Notes under the pieces: generated by a model
Database searches by the model: none
What the model was told of the DNA's origin: nothing
The model's input: the letters and a program-made list of their open reading frames with translations, nothing else
Part shown: piece by piece, positions 1 to 8,437 of the stretch
Numbering within the stretch: position 1 is the first letter of the stretch
Layout: each line of letters begins with the position of its first letter
Translations under genes and position numbers: made by a program
Source: Phormidium tenue FACHB-1052
GTDB taxonomy: Bacteria > Cyanobacteriota > Cyanobacteriia > Phormidesmidales > Phormidesmidaceae
NCBI RefSeq assembly: GCF_014696675.1
Contig: NZ_JACJQN010000002.1
Coordinates: 310,001 to 374,000 of the forward strand
DNA length: 64,000 bases
Direction of reading: 5' to 3'

Positions 1-1520
1 CCAACCAGGCCATGGTGGATTACTGGCGCGGCAACGGCTTCCAGGAGGTAGTCCTCGTCGATGCCAAAGACTTTGACGACGCCGACCAGCCCGGCGATTA
101 CGTAGATAGCACCGCATTCTCCTTTCCCCAGCGGTTTGCCTTTACCCAGGCCGTGCTCGAAGCCACTGACAAAGCGGCTAAGCTCGCCCTAGGTGGCACC
201 CTCAGTGTGCTGATCGTCAAGCAACTCAAGGGGGCCGGTGTCCACAAGCGCGGCGCTCAGTCTCACAATCTCTACCCCGGCGACTCCCTCCAGCGCGACT
301 ACATCGTCAGCGCCCTCACTACCCGCGCCCTCCACCCCGACGCCTGGGCGCTGGTGCGCACCAACTATGAGCGCTCCATGGGCGGCCCCGGGGCCAAAAC
401 AGCGGTCACAGAATCGGTGCTGCCCCTGGCCGACCTGGGCAACCTACCCTTGAACGAATTCCCCGTGGAGGGCGACAAGCAGGTGGCCACCACCGCCATG
501 GGAGCCCTGGTGGGCTACGTGGGCCAGCAAGACGCCCAGTTTGTAGTTACTAACGCCGACGGCAATGCCGCCTCTGGCCTCAACAACATCAACCAGGCGC
601 TCAAAATCATTCACCCCACCACCGACGCCACCTACTCCCAGCAACCCCAGGGCCAGGTGTACGAACCCCTCAGTGAAGACGCTTGCGCCGGGCTCGCCGC
701 CGCCCAGGCTCTCTTTGGCGCTCGCACCCTCTGGTGCTCCTACGAATCTTTTGCGATCAATGGCCTGCCCATCTGGCAGACTGTCACCCAAGCAATGGCT
801 GAACTGCGCCGCCCGACCCCGTCTACGATCGCCCTATTTACCGCCGGAGCATTAGAACAGGGCCGCAACGGCTGGACTCACCAGCGCCCTGAGGTGGAGA
901 ACTACTTCGCGGGCATGCTGCGCAACGGCAACGTGTACGCGCTCTTTCCCACCGACGCCAACGGCATTCAGGTGTGCTACGACTGGGCGCTGGCCACCCG
1001 CAACAAAGGCATCACGATCACGGCCAGCAAGTCGCCGCTGCCCGTTCGCACCACCTTTGAGCAGACCCGCCGCGCCCTAGCCGAGGGAGCGGTAGCCTTG
1101 GCCAGCATCGCTGGCGATAAAACCGTCGTGTTTGCCGTAATTGGCGATATGACCCTGATACCTGTCTTTGAAGCGGCTGAACAGTTAGCGGTTAAGGGCA
1201 TTGGCAGCCGCATTGTGTCAGTGGTCAACCCCCGTCAGCTCTATCGCCCTACCGACGTGGCTTGGGATATGTGCTCTGAACCGGACAGCAGTTTCTTGGA
1301 CGACGCTGGGTTCGAGCGGCTGTTTGGTGGCGACGTGCTGATTGGGGTAACGGGGGGTTCAAGCGCCATGCTCGAACCCATCATGTTGCGCAGTACCGCT
1401 CCCCGCGACACCTTCTGCTGGAGACGGGGCGAAACCACCGCCAGCGCTGGCCAGATTATGGCGCTAAACGGCCTTACCGCCGATGAGTTTGTGGCCAGGG
1501 CCACGGCGCTGCTGGGCTAA
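1..1520 (+). CDS. phosphoketolase-like thiamine-diphosphate enzyme, C-terminal part (partial)
   Basis: The reading frame is open to the first base of the window, so the N-terminal thiamine-diphosphate half lies outside. The visible ~505 residues resemble the C-terminal half of the phosphoketolase family: a CSYESF segment, an ELRRP stretch, then a region like the family's NGFSHQ/DANT segments (here NGWTHQRPEVENYF and FPTDANG). Phosphoketolases cleave xylulose-5-phosphate or fructose-6-phosphate to acetyl phosphate. This copy diverges at its C-terminus and lacks the usual HVRGYKEEG-like ending, so it looks like the second, divergent cyanobacterial paralogue (Synechocystis sll0529 type). Family membership is fairly clear; the substrate is not. 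A strong hairpin follows the stop codon. Confidence 0.6.
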   Translation, partial: NQAMVDYWRGNGFQEVVLVDAKDFDDADQPGDYVDSTAFSFPQRFAFTQAVLEATDKAAKLALGGTLSVLIVKQLKGAGVHKRGAQSHNLYPGDSLQRDYIVSALTTRALHPDAWALVRTNYERSMGGPGAKTAVTESVLPLADLGNLPLNEFPVEGDKQVATTAMGALVGYVGQQDAQFVVTNADGNAASGLNNINQALKIIHPTTDATYSQQPQGQVYEPLSEDACAGLAAAQALFGARTLWCSYESFAINGLPIWQTVTQAMAELRRPTPSTIALFTAGALEQGRNGWTHQRPEVENYFAGMLRNGNVYALFPTDANGIQVCYDWALATRNKGITITASKSPLPVRTTFEQTRRALAEGAVALASIAGDKTVVFAVIGDMTLIPVFEAAEQLAVKGIGSRIVSVVNPRQLYRPTDVAWDMCSEPDSSFLDDAGFERLFGGDVLIGVTGGSSAMLEPIMLRSTAPRDTFCWRRGETTASAGQIMALNGLTADEFVARATALLG

Positions 1521-1565
1521 GGTCAGCTCCCAATTGTCTCTACAGCCACAGCGGCCCTAAAGACA

Positions 1566-1609
1566 AAAATAGCCGATGGCTGAGCAGAGTCGAAGCCATC
1601 GGCTATTTT
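1566..1609. terminator. bidirectional hairpin terminator
   Basis: A perfect 16-bp inverted repeat (1566-1581 and 1594-1609) with a 12-nt loop. Its outer ends are AAAAT/ATTTT, so both strands carry a short U-tract. It sits between the convergent phosphoketolase-like and tic22-like genes and should terminate both. Confidence 0.8.
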
Positions 1610-1661
1610 GCAGCCTGCTAGTTCCTACTCTCAGTTGGACATTCCACGGTAGTTAAGAGTC

Positions 1662-2405
1662 TTACTCTCCAGCAGCAGGCTCTGAATCTTGGGCGCGAAT
1701 GTAGTTGAGCACTTCGGTAGAGGGAAAGAGCCGCACCTGTTGAAGTTGCGCGTCAAGTTCAGGGTCGCTGTTGCTGGTCATAGTAGCGAGCAACCACTCC
1801 AGCGAAAGCACTTGTACCACAATATCGTCGGCGGCTTCGGCATTGGACTCACTGTAGCGATCGAGCAGCGTTTGCAGGTCGTTGCGCGAGAAAAACATCG
1901 GCAGCGAGGCCTGACCATCCTGGTTGATGGTCAGATAAGGCCCGTCTGCACCCTGGCGGGCTATGAATAACGGCACCCCTTGAAAATTGGACTGGAGGGC
2001 GATCGCGGTATCCAGCTCATCGCCAATGGGAAGATACAGCAGCGGCACCTTCTCTTCATCGCCAAGGACTGTCTCCTGGTACAACGTCCCGAGATCCACC
2101 AGAGCCACCTCAGCGCTGGGATCTTCTTCTTGGGCACGGGTCAAAAATTCTTCAGCCGCCTCGCCATCAATAAAGACTACGGGCACCTTAACCTCCTGGT
2201 CGTCGACCTCGGCAGCAGCGGTGAGAGGCTGACCGTCAGAGTTTAAAATTACAAAGACCGGCACCTGCTCAAGTTTGTCCACAATGGCCTCTTCACCTAA
2301 AGCGGAGGCGGGCAGAGGCATCGCCAGACTCCCTCCCAGCAAGCTGCCGCTAACTAGAGTCATCAGAGGAAGAGGCCGTAAAAGGGAGGAAAAGAGGTGT
2401 TTCAT
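1662..2405 (-). CDS. Tic22-like periplasmic protein
   Basis: A 247-residue protein starting at MKHLFSSLL. It has a hydrophobic signal segment ending near ASA-LGEE and then a Tic22-family body (alternating VPVFVILNSDGQPL, VPVVFIDGEAAEEF, VPLFIAR and FFSRNDLQTLLDRY blocks). An upstream in-frame ATG would add 18 residues ahead of the signal peptide and is unlikely. The family includes the chloroplast import factor Tic22; cyanobacterial members are placed in the periplasm/thylakoid lumen and have been linked to outer-membrane biogenesis. It is a single-gene unit converging on the phosphoketolase-like gene. Confidence 0.8.
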   Translation of the reverse strand: MKHLFSSLLRPLPLMTLVSGSLLGGSLAMPLPASALGEEAIVDKLEQVPVFVILNSDGQPLTAAAEVDDQEVKVPVVFIDGEAAEEFLTRAQEEDPSAEVALVDLGTLYQETVLGDEEKVPLLYLPIGDELDTAIALQSNFQGVPLFIARQGADGPYLTINQDGQASLPMFFSRNDLQTLLDRYSESNAEAADDIVVQVLSLEWLLATMTSNSDPELDAQLQQVRLFPSTEVLNYIRAQDSEPAAGE

Positions 2406-2550
2406 AGGGTATTTCTTCGTAGCGTAACGGCAAAGAAGCGGGCGGATGATTGTCAACATCCTGACTATAAATACTACAAACCAACAATATGTTTTATGGC
2501 TCCCTGTGACAGTCCTACTATCTGCCTAAGGCAAGCCACTATACTCAAAA

Positions 2551-2624
2551 TCGGGATGACAGGATTTGAACCTGCGACATCCTGCTCCCAAAGCAGGCGC
2601 GCTACCAAGCTGCGCTACATCCCG
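2551..2624 (-). tRNA. tRNA-Pro (anticodon UGG)
   Basis: The minus strand folds into a complete cloverleaf. The acceptor stem pairs CGGGATG with CATCCCG and has an A discriminator. The anticodon stem pairs CCTGC with GCAGG around loop TTTGGGA, giving anticodon UGG. The T arm contains GGTTCAAAT. The CCA end is not encoded. It reads proline CCN codons. Confidence 0.95.
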
Positions 2625-2686
2625 TAGACCAACATGCTCACCAGTATAGCCTGCTTTTTTGCCGCTACAGCATGGCTCATGCTTAG

Positions 2687-3130
2687 ATGAACATTCCTCA
2701 TCAATACAGGTCTCCTATGGCTAGCCCAGCCTATCCCCTTGAGCAACTGCCTGGCTTGAGCGCCACCCATGCCCAGGGAATGGCTCGGCTGGGCTTAACC
2801 AGCACCGACCAACTCCGCCGCTATGGGGCCACCATAGACCATCGCCAAACCCTGGCCAAGAAGATACAGGTACCCCTGCGCTATGTCACTAAGTGGGTTA
2901 TTTTGGCAGAATTGGCTCGGGTGCCAGCTGTGGGTTGTGAGTTTAACGGGCTGCTGCTGCACGCTGGCATTATCTCGGTGGCGCAGCTCGCTGATGCTAC
3001 GGCCCAAGGGCTTTATACCCGGCTGCGTCGGCTGCACGTGGCCACCCTACAACGCAACGACCTGTGCCCTACCCCTGACCAAGTCAGTCTCTGGATTCAA
3101 CAGGCCAAAGTCCTTGCGCGCTCAGCCTAA
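2687..3130 (+). CDS. DUF4332 helix-hairpin-helix protein
   Basis: A 147-residue protein, or 137 if translation starts at the internal ATG at 2717, which directly precedes the conserved part. Its two halves each resemble a helix-hairpin-helix unit (LEQLPGLSATHAQGMARLGL and CEFNGLLLHAGIISVAQLAD), as in the DUF4332 family. That fold usually contacts nucleic acid, but no specific role is known. No signal peptide or membrane segment is seen. It converges on the downstream acetyltransferase with a gap of only 9 bases. Confidence 0.65.
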   Translation: MNIPHQYRSPMASPAYPLEQLPGLSATHAQGMARLGLTSTDQLRRYGATIDHRQTLAKKIQVPLRYVTKWVILAELARVPAVGCEFNGLLLHAGIISVAQLADATAQGLYTRLRRLHVATLQRNDLCPTPDQVSLWIQQAKVLARSA

Positions 3131-3139
3131 GTCTTGGCC

Positions 3140-3661
3140 CTAATCTGGGTACCAAAACATGCCCTTGATGCCTTCAGGGTCGGGCATAAAGCCTAGCCCT
3201 TTATAAAACTCAACCACTTGCGGGTCAGCAAATAACGTCACGTTGCTGATGTCTTCGCTGCGCAGTTTTTTGATTAGCTGGCGCATGAGCTCTTTGCCTA
3301 GACCACGCCCTTGAAAGTCGGGATGCACGACCACATCCCAAATTGTGGCGTTGAAGGCATGGTCGGAGGTAGCGCGAGAAAAGCCGACTAAGCGGCGGCG
3401 GGCACCGCGCTGCTCCCACATGGTGACAACCAGATAGCTGTGCTGAATGGCTTTTTTAACTTTGCGAATGGGACGGCGAGCCCAGCCCACGGCGTTGCAC
3501 AACTCTTCAAGTTCGTAGAGGTCAAGGTCGCGATCGGTGCTAAACACGATAGTTGACCCTTCACCCTGCTCGGGCAGAGCGTCTAAGACACTACCTGCCG
3601 ACTTTGTTTCCCCAGACGCAGCGCCATCAGATCCGACAAAAAGACTTTTCCAAAAACCCAT
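3140..3661 (-). CDS. GNAT family N-acetyltransferase (Ycf52/plant SNAT-like)
   Basis: A 173-residue protein beginning [10 protein letters not shown]; an upstream ATG 20 codons earlier lacks family similarity. The C-terminal half is a GNAT domain with the acetyl-CoA loop QGRGLGKEL after the VVHPDF strand, followed by [19 protein letters not shown], the usual end of the fold. The domain architecture matches the plastid ycf52 and cyanobacterial proteins related to plant serotonin N-acetyltransferase. Substrate cannot be read from sequence. A weak AGGG ribosome site precedes the chosen start. Confidence 0.75.
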   Translation of the reverse strand: MGFWKSLFVGSDGAASGETKSAGSVLDALPEQGEGSTIVFSTDRDLDLYELEELCNAVGWARRPIRKVKKAIQHSYLVVTMWEQRGARRRLVGFSRATSDHAFNATIWDVVVHPDFQGRGLGKELMRQLIKKLRSEDISNVTLFADPQVVEFYKGLGFMPDPEGIKGMFWYPD

Positions 3662-4025
3662 GCAGGCCCTGTCTGATAATGAAGTGGCACAACGTTCAGC
3701 AGTATAAGTTAAGCACCTCAATAGCGCGGCACATTGGCTACGGCTAAGGGTTAGACTTAAATGCCTGACGACCGTTTCTCATAGTATATCCCCATAAAAT
3801 CCCTATGCTTCTGGCAACCCTGGAGATTTATGTGGGCTGCTGAAAAGGCTTTGTCTTGGGAAACGGGCGGGCGATCGCAGCCCCAGCTTTGAATGCACCC
3901 TCTAATTCCTTTGGGTTTTGGGTGTCTGATGCCTCTGCCCCAGCACTTAGGAGGTTCCCCCGACGACAACGGCGGCCAAAAGCGTTAGGACGGGGATAGA
4001 TTCTTGCTTTTGCTAGGGTTTCCTG
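3662..4025. other. intergenic region, no gene seen
   Basis: A divergent-promoter gap between the acetyltransferase and the ACT-domain gene. Short open frames on the minus strand lack codon structure or homology I recognise. One HIP1-like site and an AGGAGG at about 3949 are present, but the latter is not followed by a start codon at useful spacing. Confidence 0.5.
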
Positions 4026-4790
4026 ATGCGGCAAATGCTAACGTTACCTCCATGGAGTTCCATCCTTCCCACCATGGCCGCTGGCTTAAACCCCTCAACG
4101 GTTGAGCTGTTAAAGCGCTTCAACCGAGCTTTCCCCCAGTTTTATGAGCAGTTTGTCAGCAGCGAGATTCAGCTGCAAAACTTGCGCTTGGCCTATCAGC
4201 TCTACAAGCAGCGCAAGGCTGTGCTCGACATTAAGCCCGAGGGCAACAAAAGCGCGCTGCACTTTGTCTATCGCAACCAGTCATTTTTGCTGAGCGATAT
4301 TTTTGGGGTGCTGGCGGCCTACGGGCTGACCATTCACAATCTCAGTCTCTATGGGCAGATCTACCCACCTATGCTGGTGTTTATTAAGTTAGTCGTGTCG
4401 CGGGGGGGCAAAGCCCTCAGCCCTAAGACGACTGACAATGTCTGCCGCGCTATTCAAGAAACTCTGGCAGGGCATTTTGAAGTAGAAGAAATGCTGACAG
4501 TGGAGTTTAACCTCAACGCTGGGCTTGAACGGGTAGAGACAGAATTTTATGTGGATCCGGTTTTTCATCTGCCGGCGCTATTGATTGAAGCCGATAACCA
4601 GCCAGGACTTTTTTACAAGGTGATGTACGCCATCTGGCAAGAAGATTTGCTGGTGGTCAACGCTAACTTACTGGTGTGGCGGGGGCGTACCCGACTCATT
4701 CTTTACTTACTTGGGCCTAACGAGAGCCTGATTCCAGACTACTTGGGGCAAAAAATTGCTGAGGGCATGCGCTACCGCCTAATGAGCTAG
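4026..4790 (+). CDS. conserved cyanobacterial protein with tandem ACT-like domains
   Basis: A 254-residue protein; the ATG at 4074 (MAAGLNPSTVELL) is a likely alternative start. Two segments look like ACT domains of the GlnD type: SFLLSDIFGVLAAYGLTIHN in the middle and NQPGLFYKVMYAIWQEDL near the end, each with the strand-helix-strand pattern that binds small ligands, often amino acids. No catalytic domain is attached. It lies 40 bp upstream of the hydrolase gene on the same strand and may be co-transcribed. Specific ligand and role are unknown. Confidence 0.6.
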   Translation: MRQMLTLPPWSSILPTMAAGLNPSTVELLKRFNRAFPQFYEQFVSSEIQLQNLRLAYQLYKQRKAVLDIKPEGNKSALHFVYRNQSFLLSDIFGVLAAYGLTIHNLSLYGQIYPPMLVFIKLVVSRGGKALSPKTTDNVCRAIQETLAGHFEVEEMLTVEFNLNAGLERVETEFYVDPVFHLPALLIEADNQPGLFYKVMYAIWQEDLLVVNANLLVWRGRTRLILYLLGPNESLIPDYLGQKIAEGMRYRLMS

Positions 4791-4830
4791 GGTACGATGG
4801 TCGTAGCCCAGCCTCTGAGGCCATGACCCT

Positions 4831-5739
4831 ATGGCCATCACCACAGTCCTTGGTGTACCCCACTACTACCACCTCACCAACGAGGGTAAAGCCCCGCCTC
4901 TAGTTTTTATTCATGGCTGGTTGCTCAGCCATCGGTATTGGCAACCGCTAATTGATGGGCTGAGTATCGATTACTCCTGCCTGGCCTACGACCTGCGGGG
5001 ATTTGGCGAATCTCGCCACGACCTTGAGCATTACGATCCAGGCATTCCTGCCGCTGCCCAAAGTTGGGGAGCGTCGGCATCGCCCTACGGCTTGGGAGCC
5101 TATGCCCGTGACTTGGCGGCGCTGCTAGAGCAGCTCAACCTGGGTCCGGTGTGGCTAGTGGGCCATTCTCTTGGCGGTAGCGTGGCGCTGTGGATGGCCC
5201 ACTGCTACCCTCATCTGGTGCAGGGAGTGGTCTGTCTAAATGCGGGCGGTGGTCTTTATCTAGACCGAGAGTTCCAGCAGTTTCGCCAGGCGGGGCAGTA
5301 CATTGTGGGCTGGCGACGACCTTGGTTAGGTCGGTTGCCGCTGTTGCCTCTACTGCTCACTCGCATGATGGTGCACCAGCCGTTGGCCTACCACTGGGGC
5401 CGCGATCGCTGCCTCGACCTGCTCCAGGCAGACCCCGCCGCCGCCCTGGGCACCCTATTAGAATCAACCACCGAAGCCGAAGTGCACCTGCTGCCCCGGC
5501 TAGTGGCCACGCTTAAGCAGCCGGTGTACTTTATTGCGGGCCGTCAAGACCAGGTGATGAATCTGCGCTACGTGCATCACCTCGCGGGCTATCTCCAGGG
5601 CGCTCATCAGGGAAAACTCCCTGTCATTGAGATTGAAAACTGTGGCCATTTGGCTATGCTAGAGCAGCCTCAAATGGTCGCCCAAGCTCTGCAAAGTATT
5701 CTCAAAAATTCCTTGCTTCAGACTCAAACGAGCCGATAG
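4831..5739 (+). CDS. alpha/beta-hydrolase fold protein
   Basis: A 302-residue cytoplasmic protein with the full alpha/beta-hydrolase signature: oxyanion HGW after strand 3, the nucleophile elbow GHSLGG with Ser113, an acid residue in FIAGRQDQV and the catalytic His in ENCGHLAMLEQP. A lid region with several Leu-Pro repeats (RLPLLPLLLTRMM) separates core halves. The substrate is not predictable; the family includes esterases, lactonases and haloperoxidase-like enzymes. No signal peptide is seen. Confidence 0.8.
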   Translation: MAITTVLGVPHYYHLTNEGKAPPLVFIHGWLLSHRYWQPLIDGLSIDYSCLAYDLRGFGESRHDLEHYDPGIPAAAQSWGASASPYGLGAYARDLAALLEQLNLGPVWLVGHSLGGSVALWMAHCYPHLVQGVVCLNAGGGLYLDREFQQFRQAGQYIVGWRRPWLGRLPLLPLLLTRMMVHQPLAYHWGRDRCLDLLQADPAAALGTLLESTTEAEVHLLPRLVATLKQPVYFIAGRQDQVMNLRYVHHLAGYLQGAHQGKLPVIEIENCGHLAMLEQPQMVAQALQSILKNSLLQTQTSR

Positions 5740-5820
5740 CACTGGGAGAAGTGGTCGGTTTTGCCAGGATCAGCGTGAAACGATTTGCATGAGCCACGAC
5801 AGTTTTTAAAGCTTAGATAC

Positions 5821-5888
5821 AAAACAAAAGAGATGCCGACGACTGGCCGTGTTTCGTCTCGGCATCTCTTCTGGTTCGCTCCTCACAC
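5821..5888 (-). ncRNA. putative small RNA carrying an anti-Yfr1 sequence (possibly Yfr2-like)
   Basis: A ~68-nt minus-strand transcription unit can be read from the DNA. A consensus-like promoter predicts transcription starting near 5888. The RNA would begin GUGUGAGGAGCGAACC, then fold into a hairpin (12 perfect pairs, 5828-5839 with 5859-5870, extended by three pairs past a bulge) followed by UUUUGUUUUG, a typical Rho-independent end. The first 10 bases are the exact complement of CUCCUCACAC, the unpaired core of the conserved cyanobacterial sRNA Yfr1. From memory, the Yfr2 family carries such a complementary motif; membership here is inference. No open reading frame fits the unit. Confidence 0.6.
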
Positions 5889-5894
5889 ATTCAT

Positions 5895-5923
5895 ACTATA
5901 GGCTCATCTTAGGGAAATGTCAC
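5895..5923 (-). promoter_or_regulatory. sigma70-type promoter of the small RNA
   Basis: Read on the minus strand: -35 GTGACA (5918-5923), a spacer of exactly 17 bp, and -10 TATAGT (5895-5900). Five of six bases match the consensus in each hexamer. Start of transcription is expected about seven bases downstream, near 5888. Confidence 0.65.
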
Positions 5924-6440
5924 CCCCCAAAACCCAGATAAACGAACAGTTTTTCTTATAGGAATTTCCGAAGTAAAGCTACTTAGTGGGCGATCGCCTT
6001 ATCACGCGACCTATTAGCTGGCTACAGAGCTTTAGAGAGATAGCAAACTGAGCTCAACTGGCTAAGCTGTCTAATAATAAAGATTAAAGGAAAGGATCCA
6101 AAGAATGTCGCCGATTAGCTAAAGGCGCTACGGGAAATTACGGGATCTCTGTATTAGTATTGGATGGTTTACGTAACCTTCACGATGACAAATTTACAAG
6201 AGTCTGAAACAAGTCAGGTTTGCTGCTGCCGTAGGACTGTTTGAACTGGAGGAAGCGTTTAAATCCGAAAACCCATGCCCGTTGTGACGAGGTCAGTCGA
6301 AGCGGCTGACAACCCGCCTGTCCCCAATGGAGTGGTAGTCTACCCAGTGAGTGCTGCTGACATTACTCACTCGTCCTGAGCGATCGCACCTACCCCTTGC
6401 CCCATGGTCACGGTCTGTACCGTTTAGCCCAGCTATTGCT
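5924..6440. other. long intergenic region upstream of the Crp/Fnr gene
   Basis: No conventional gene is seen. The region is AT-richer than its surroundings, holds one HIP1-like site near 5991, and contains a 32-codon open stretch (6189-6287) with protein-like composition but no normal start codon (see findings). It presumably contains the promoter of the Crp/Fnr-type gene. Confidence 0.5.
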
Positions 6441-7175
6441 ATGCAATCATCTCCTCGCTCCGACAATGCCCGACCGTTCTTGACCTGGCAGCGCATTACC
6501 GACTGGGCCCATGCCCACTATAGGGCTAGAACTTTTAACAAAGACGAGCGCATTCCCGCTCGGTCTGGGCTGCTATATCTGGTTGAGCGGGGCTCCGTGC
6601 GCCTGGTAGGCAGCGCCCAGGGGGCAGAGGCGGCCCCCGAGTTGGCTGACCCAGAACTAGATGAATCCGGCGATGACGACACCTCTAACGGATTAGCGGT
6701 CGGGCTAAGTGAAGAGGCATTTTTAGGATTTGTCGGAGCCGGTCAGCCCTTTGAGATTGTGGCTCAGTCGCCCTTTCTACTACAGAGCTTTGCCCACGTC
6801 GATCAAACCACCGTAATCTGGCTATATTGGAGCGATCTCGAAAATTGGCCCCACTTTCGGCGTGAGGTCCTCGACGCCTTTCGCTACCAGCACCAGCGCA
6901 AGCTGCTGTGGTTGAGTACCCTAGGCCAGCGGCGCACGATTGATCGCCTGCTCGGCTTTCTCACCCTGCTAATCGAAGAATTTGGCGAGCCCTACGAGTC
7001 TGGCTACTACCTGCCCTGGTCCCTCACCCACGCCCAGATTGGCAGCGCCATTGGGTCCACTCGGGTAACAGTGACCCGTCTGATGGGCAAGCTGCGCCAG
7101 CGCAAGCTGATTCACATTCACAAAGATGGCTTGATTGCGATTCCGGGCGACCCAGCAGCAGTCCGGGAGGCATAG
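6441..7175 (+). CDS. Crp/Fnr family transcriptional regulator (NtcA-like HTH)
   Basis: A 244-residue regulator starting at MQSSPRSDNARPF; a GTG 30 codons upstream gives an unconvincing extension. The N-terminal part matches a cyclic-nucleotide-binding-type beta barrel (LLYLVERGSVRLVG), interrupted by an acidic insert (AELADPELDESGDDD) at about residues 60-85. The C-terminal winged helix LTHAQIGSAIGSTRVTVTRL is very close to the recognition helix of the nitrogen regulator NtcA. The acidic insert and different sensor core argue that it is a paralogue rather than NtcA. Ligand is unknown. It converges on rbcR. Confidence 0.75.
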   Translation: MQSSPRSDNARPFLTWQRITDWAHAHYRARTFNKDERIPARSGLLYLVERGSVRLVGSAQGAEAAPELADPELDESGDDDTSNGLAVGLSEEAFLGFVGAGQPFEIVAQSPFLLQSFAHVDQTTVIWLYWSDLENWPHFRREVLDAFRYQHQRKLLWLSTLGQRRTIDRLLGFLTLLIEEFGEPYESGYYLPWSLTHAQIGSAIGSTRVTVTRLMGKLRQRKLIHIHKDGLIAIPGDPAAVREA

Positions 7176-7201
7176 GCAGGTTAGACTCGTACAGAAAGCT
7201 T

Positions 7202-8224
7202 CTAAGGGCTGAGGTTAAGCGGTTCTGGCGGTGGAGCGGTGGGCTTGGCACCGTTCTTGTCGGCCCCAGATTTCTCCGCGCCTATGGGTTTAAAGTTTAG
7301 GGGTAGGTTGGTGAACTGGGGCAAAATCTCGGCGGTAAAAGCGGCGGCGGCCTTAGAACGATAGCGGTTGGGGTTGAAGATGACTGACAGGGTGCGGTTG
7401 ACCACCACTGAATCGATCTTAGCCCGGTGCAAAACCCCCATCTGCAACTCTTTCTCGATCGCCGAGTTAGACACAAAAGCCACTCCCAACCCTGACTGCA
7501 CAGCAGTTTTAATCGCCTCAATGGAGTTGAGCTCCATCTCGATTTTGAGACGGCGGGTTTCGATGCCGCAGCGGGTCAGCACCTGGTCGATCACCTTACG
7601 AATGGTCGACTGCGAATCAAGGGCGATGAAGTGTAGCTTGTAGAGGTCTTCCCGCTGAATTACCGCCTGACTGGCCAGCGGATGATACATCGGCATGATC
7701 AGTGCGAGTTCATCCTCGGCGTAGGGCACTCTTTCTAAAGAGTCCTGTAGTTCGGGAGGCAGTTCGCCACCGATGATTGCCAGGTCAACCTGACCGTTGG
7801 CCACACTCCAGGCGGTGCGGCGGGTGGAGTGCACATGCAGCTGCACCGCCACATCGGCGTACTTTTGGCGAAACAGGCCAATCATGCGGGGTAGCAAGTA
7901 AGTGCCGGTAGTTTGGCTGGCACCGATGATCAAGGTGCCCCCCTGCAGGTTTTGCAGATCCTCAATGGCGCGGCAGGTCTCTTGACACAAGCTCAGGATG
8001 CGATCGCCGTAGCTCAGCAGCAAATGCCCGGCCTCAGTGAGCTGCGCCCGTCGTCCACCCCGATCAAACAGCGGCACATCTAGCTGGCGCTCTAGGTTTT
8101 GCACCTGAAGGCTGACCGCTGGCTGAGACACGTATAAGCTGTCTGCCGCTCGTTTGAAGCTGCCCTCCGCTGCAATAGCTTTGAGAATACGCAGCTGATC
8201 GAGGGTAAAGGGAAGGTCAGACAT
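7202..8224 (-). CDS. rbcR: LysR-type regulator RbcR (Ycf30 family)
   Basis: A 340-residue LysR regulator starting [17 protein letters not shown], the start conserved in cyanobacterial RbcR and plastid Ycf30; 14 further upstream codons are not conserved. The N-terminal winged helix-turn-helix includes [20 protein letters not shown], followed by a linker helix and a periplasmic-binding-like effector domain. The family controls RuBisCO and carbon-metabolism genes in response to carbon metabolites. The Lys/Pro/Ala-rich C-terminal tail (last ~35 residues) is variable. No target operon lies in the window. Confidence 0.85.
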   Translation of the reverse strand: MSDLPFTLDQLRILKAIAAEGSFKRAADSLYVSQPAVSLQVQNLERQLDVPLFDRGGRRAQLTEAGHLLLSYGDRILSLCQETCRAIEDLQNLQGGTLIIGASQTTGTYLLPRMIGLFRQKYADVAVQLHVHSTRRTAWSVANGQVDLAIIGGELPPELQDSLERVPYAEDELALIMPMYHPLASQAVIQREDLYKLHFIALDSQSTIRKVIDQVLTRCGIETRRLKIEMELNSIEAIKTAVQSGLGVAFVSNSAIEKELQMGVLHRAKIDSVVVNRTLSVIFNPNRYRSKAAAAFTAEILPQFTNLPLNFKPIGAEKSGADKNGAKPTAPPPEPLNLSP

Positions 8225-8437
8225 GGGCATTAACCCTAACGTACGATAATCCTGGGCTGCCAACAAACCATGATAGTAATACAGGCTACTCCCCGTGGTG
8301 CCACCGCACCACCCCTGGGTAAACTAATGACCCAAGCCCATGCCTTTTAAGGCCGGTGCTAAATTAAGTCTGCCATCCCTAGATTACTTGGTTCGGGACA
8401 CTCAACACCAAAATTTAGAGCGAGACCCTAAGGATTT

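Noticed and set aside
5871-5925. A plus-strand Yfr1 gene, suggested by CTCCTCACAC at 5879-5888.
   Set aside because: On the plus strand the motif is not followed by a terminator hairpin with a U-tract and no plus-strand promoter is evident; promoter, hairpin and U-tail all fit the minus strand instead.
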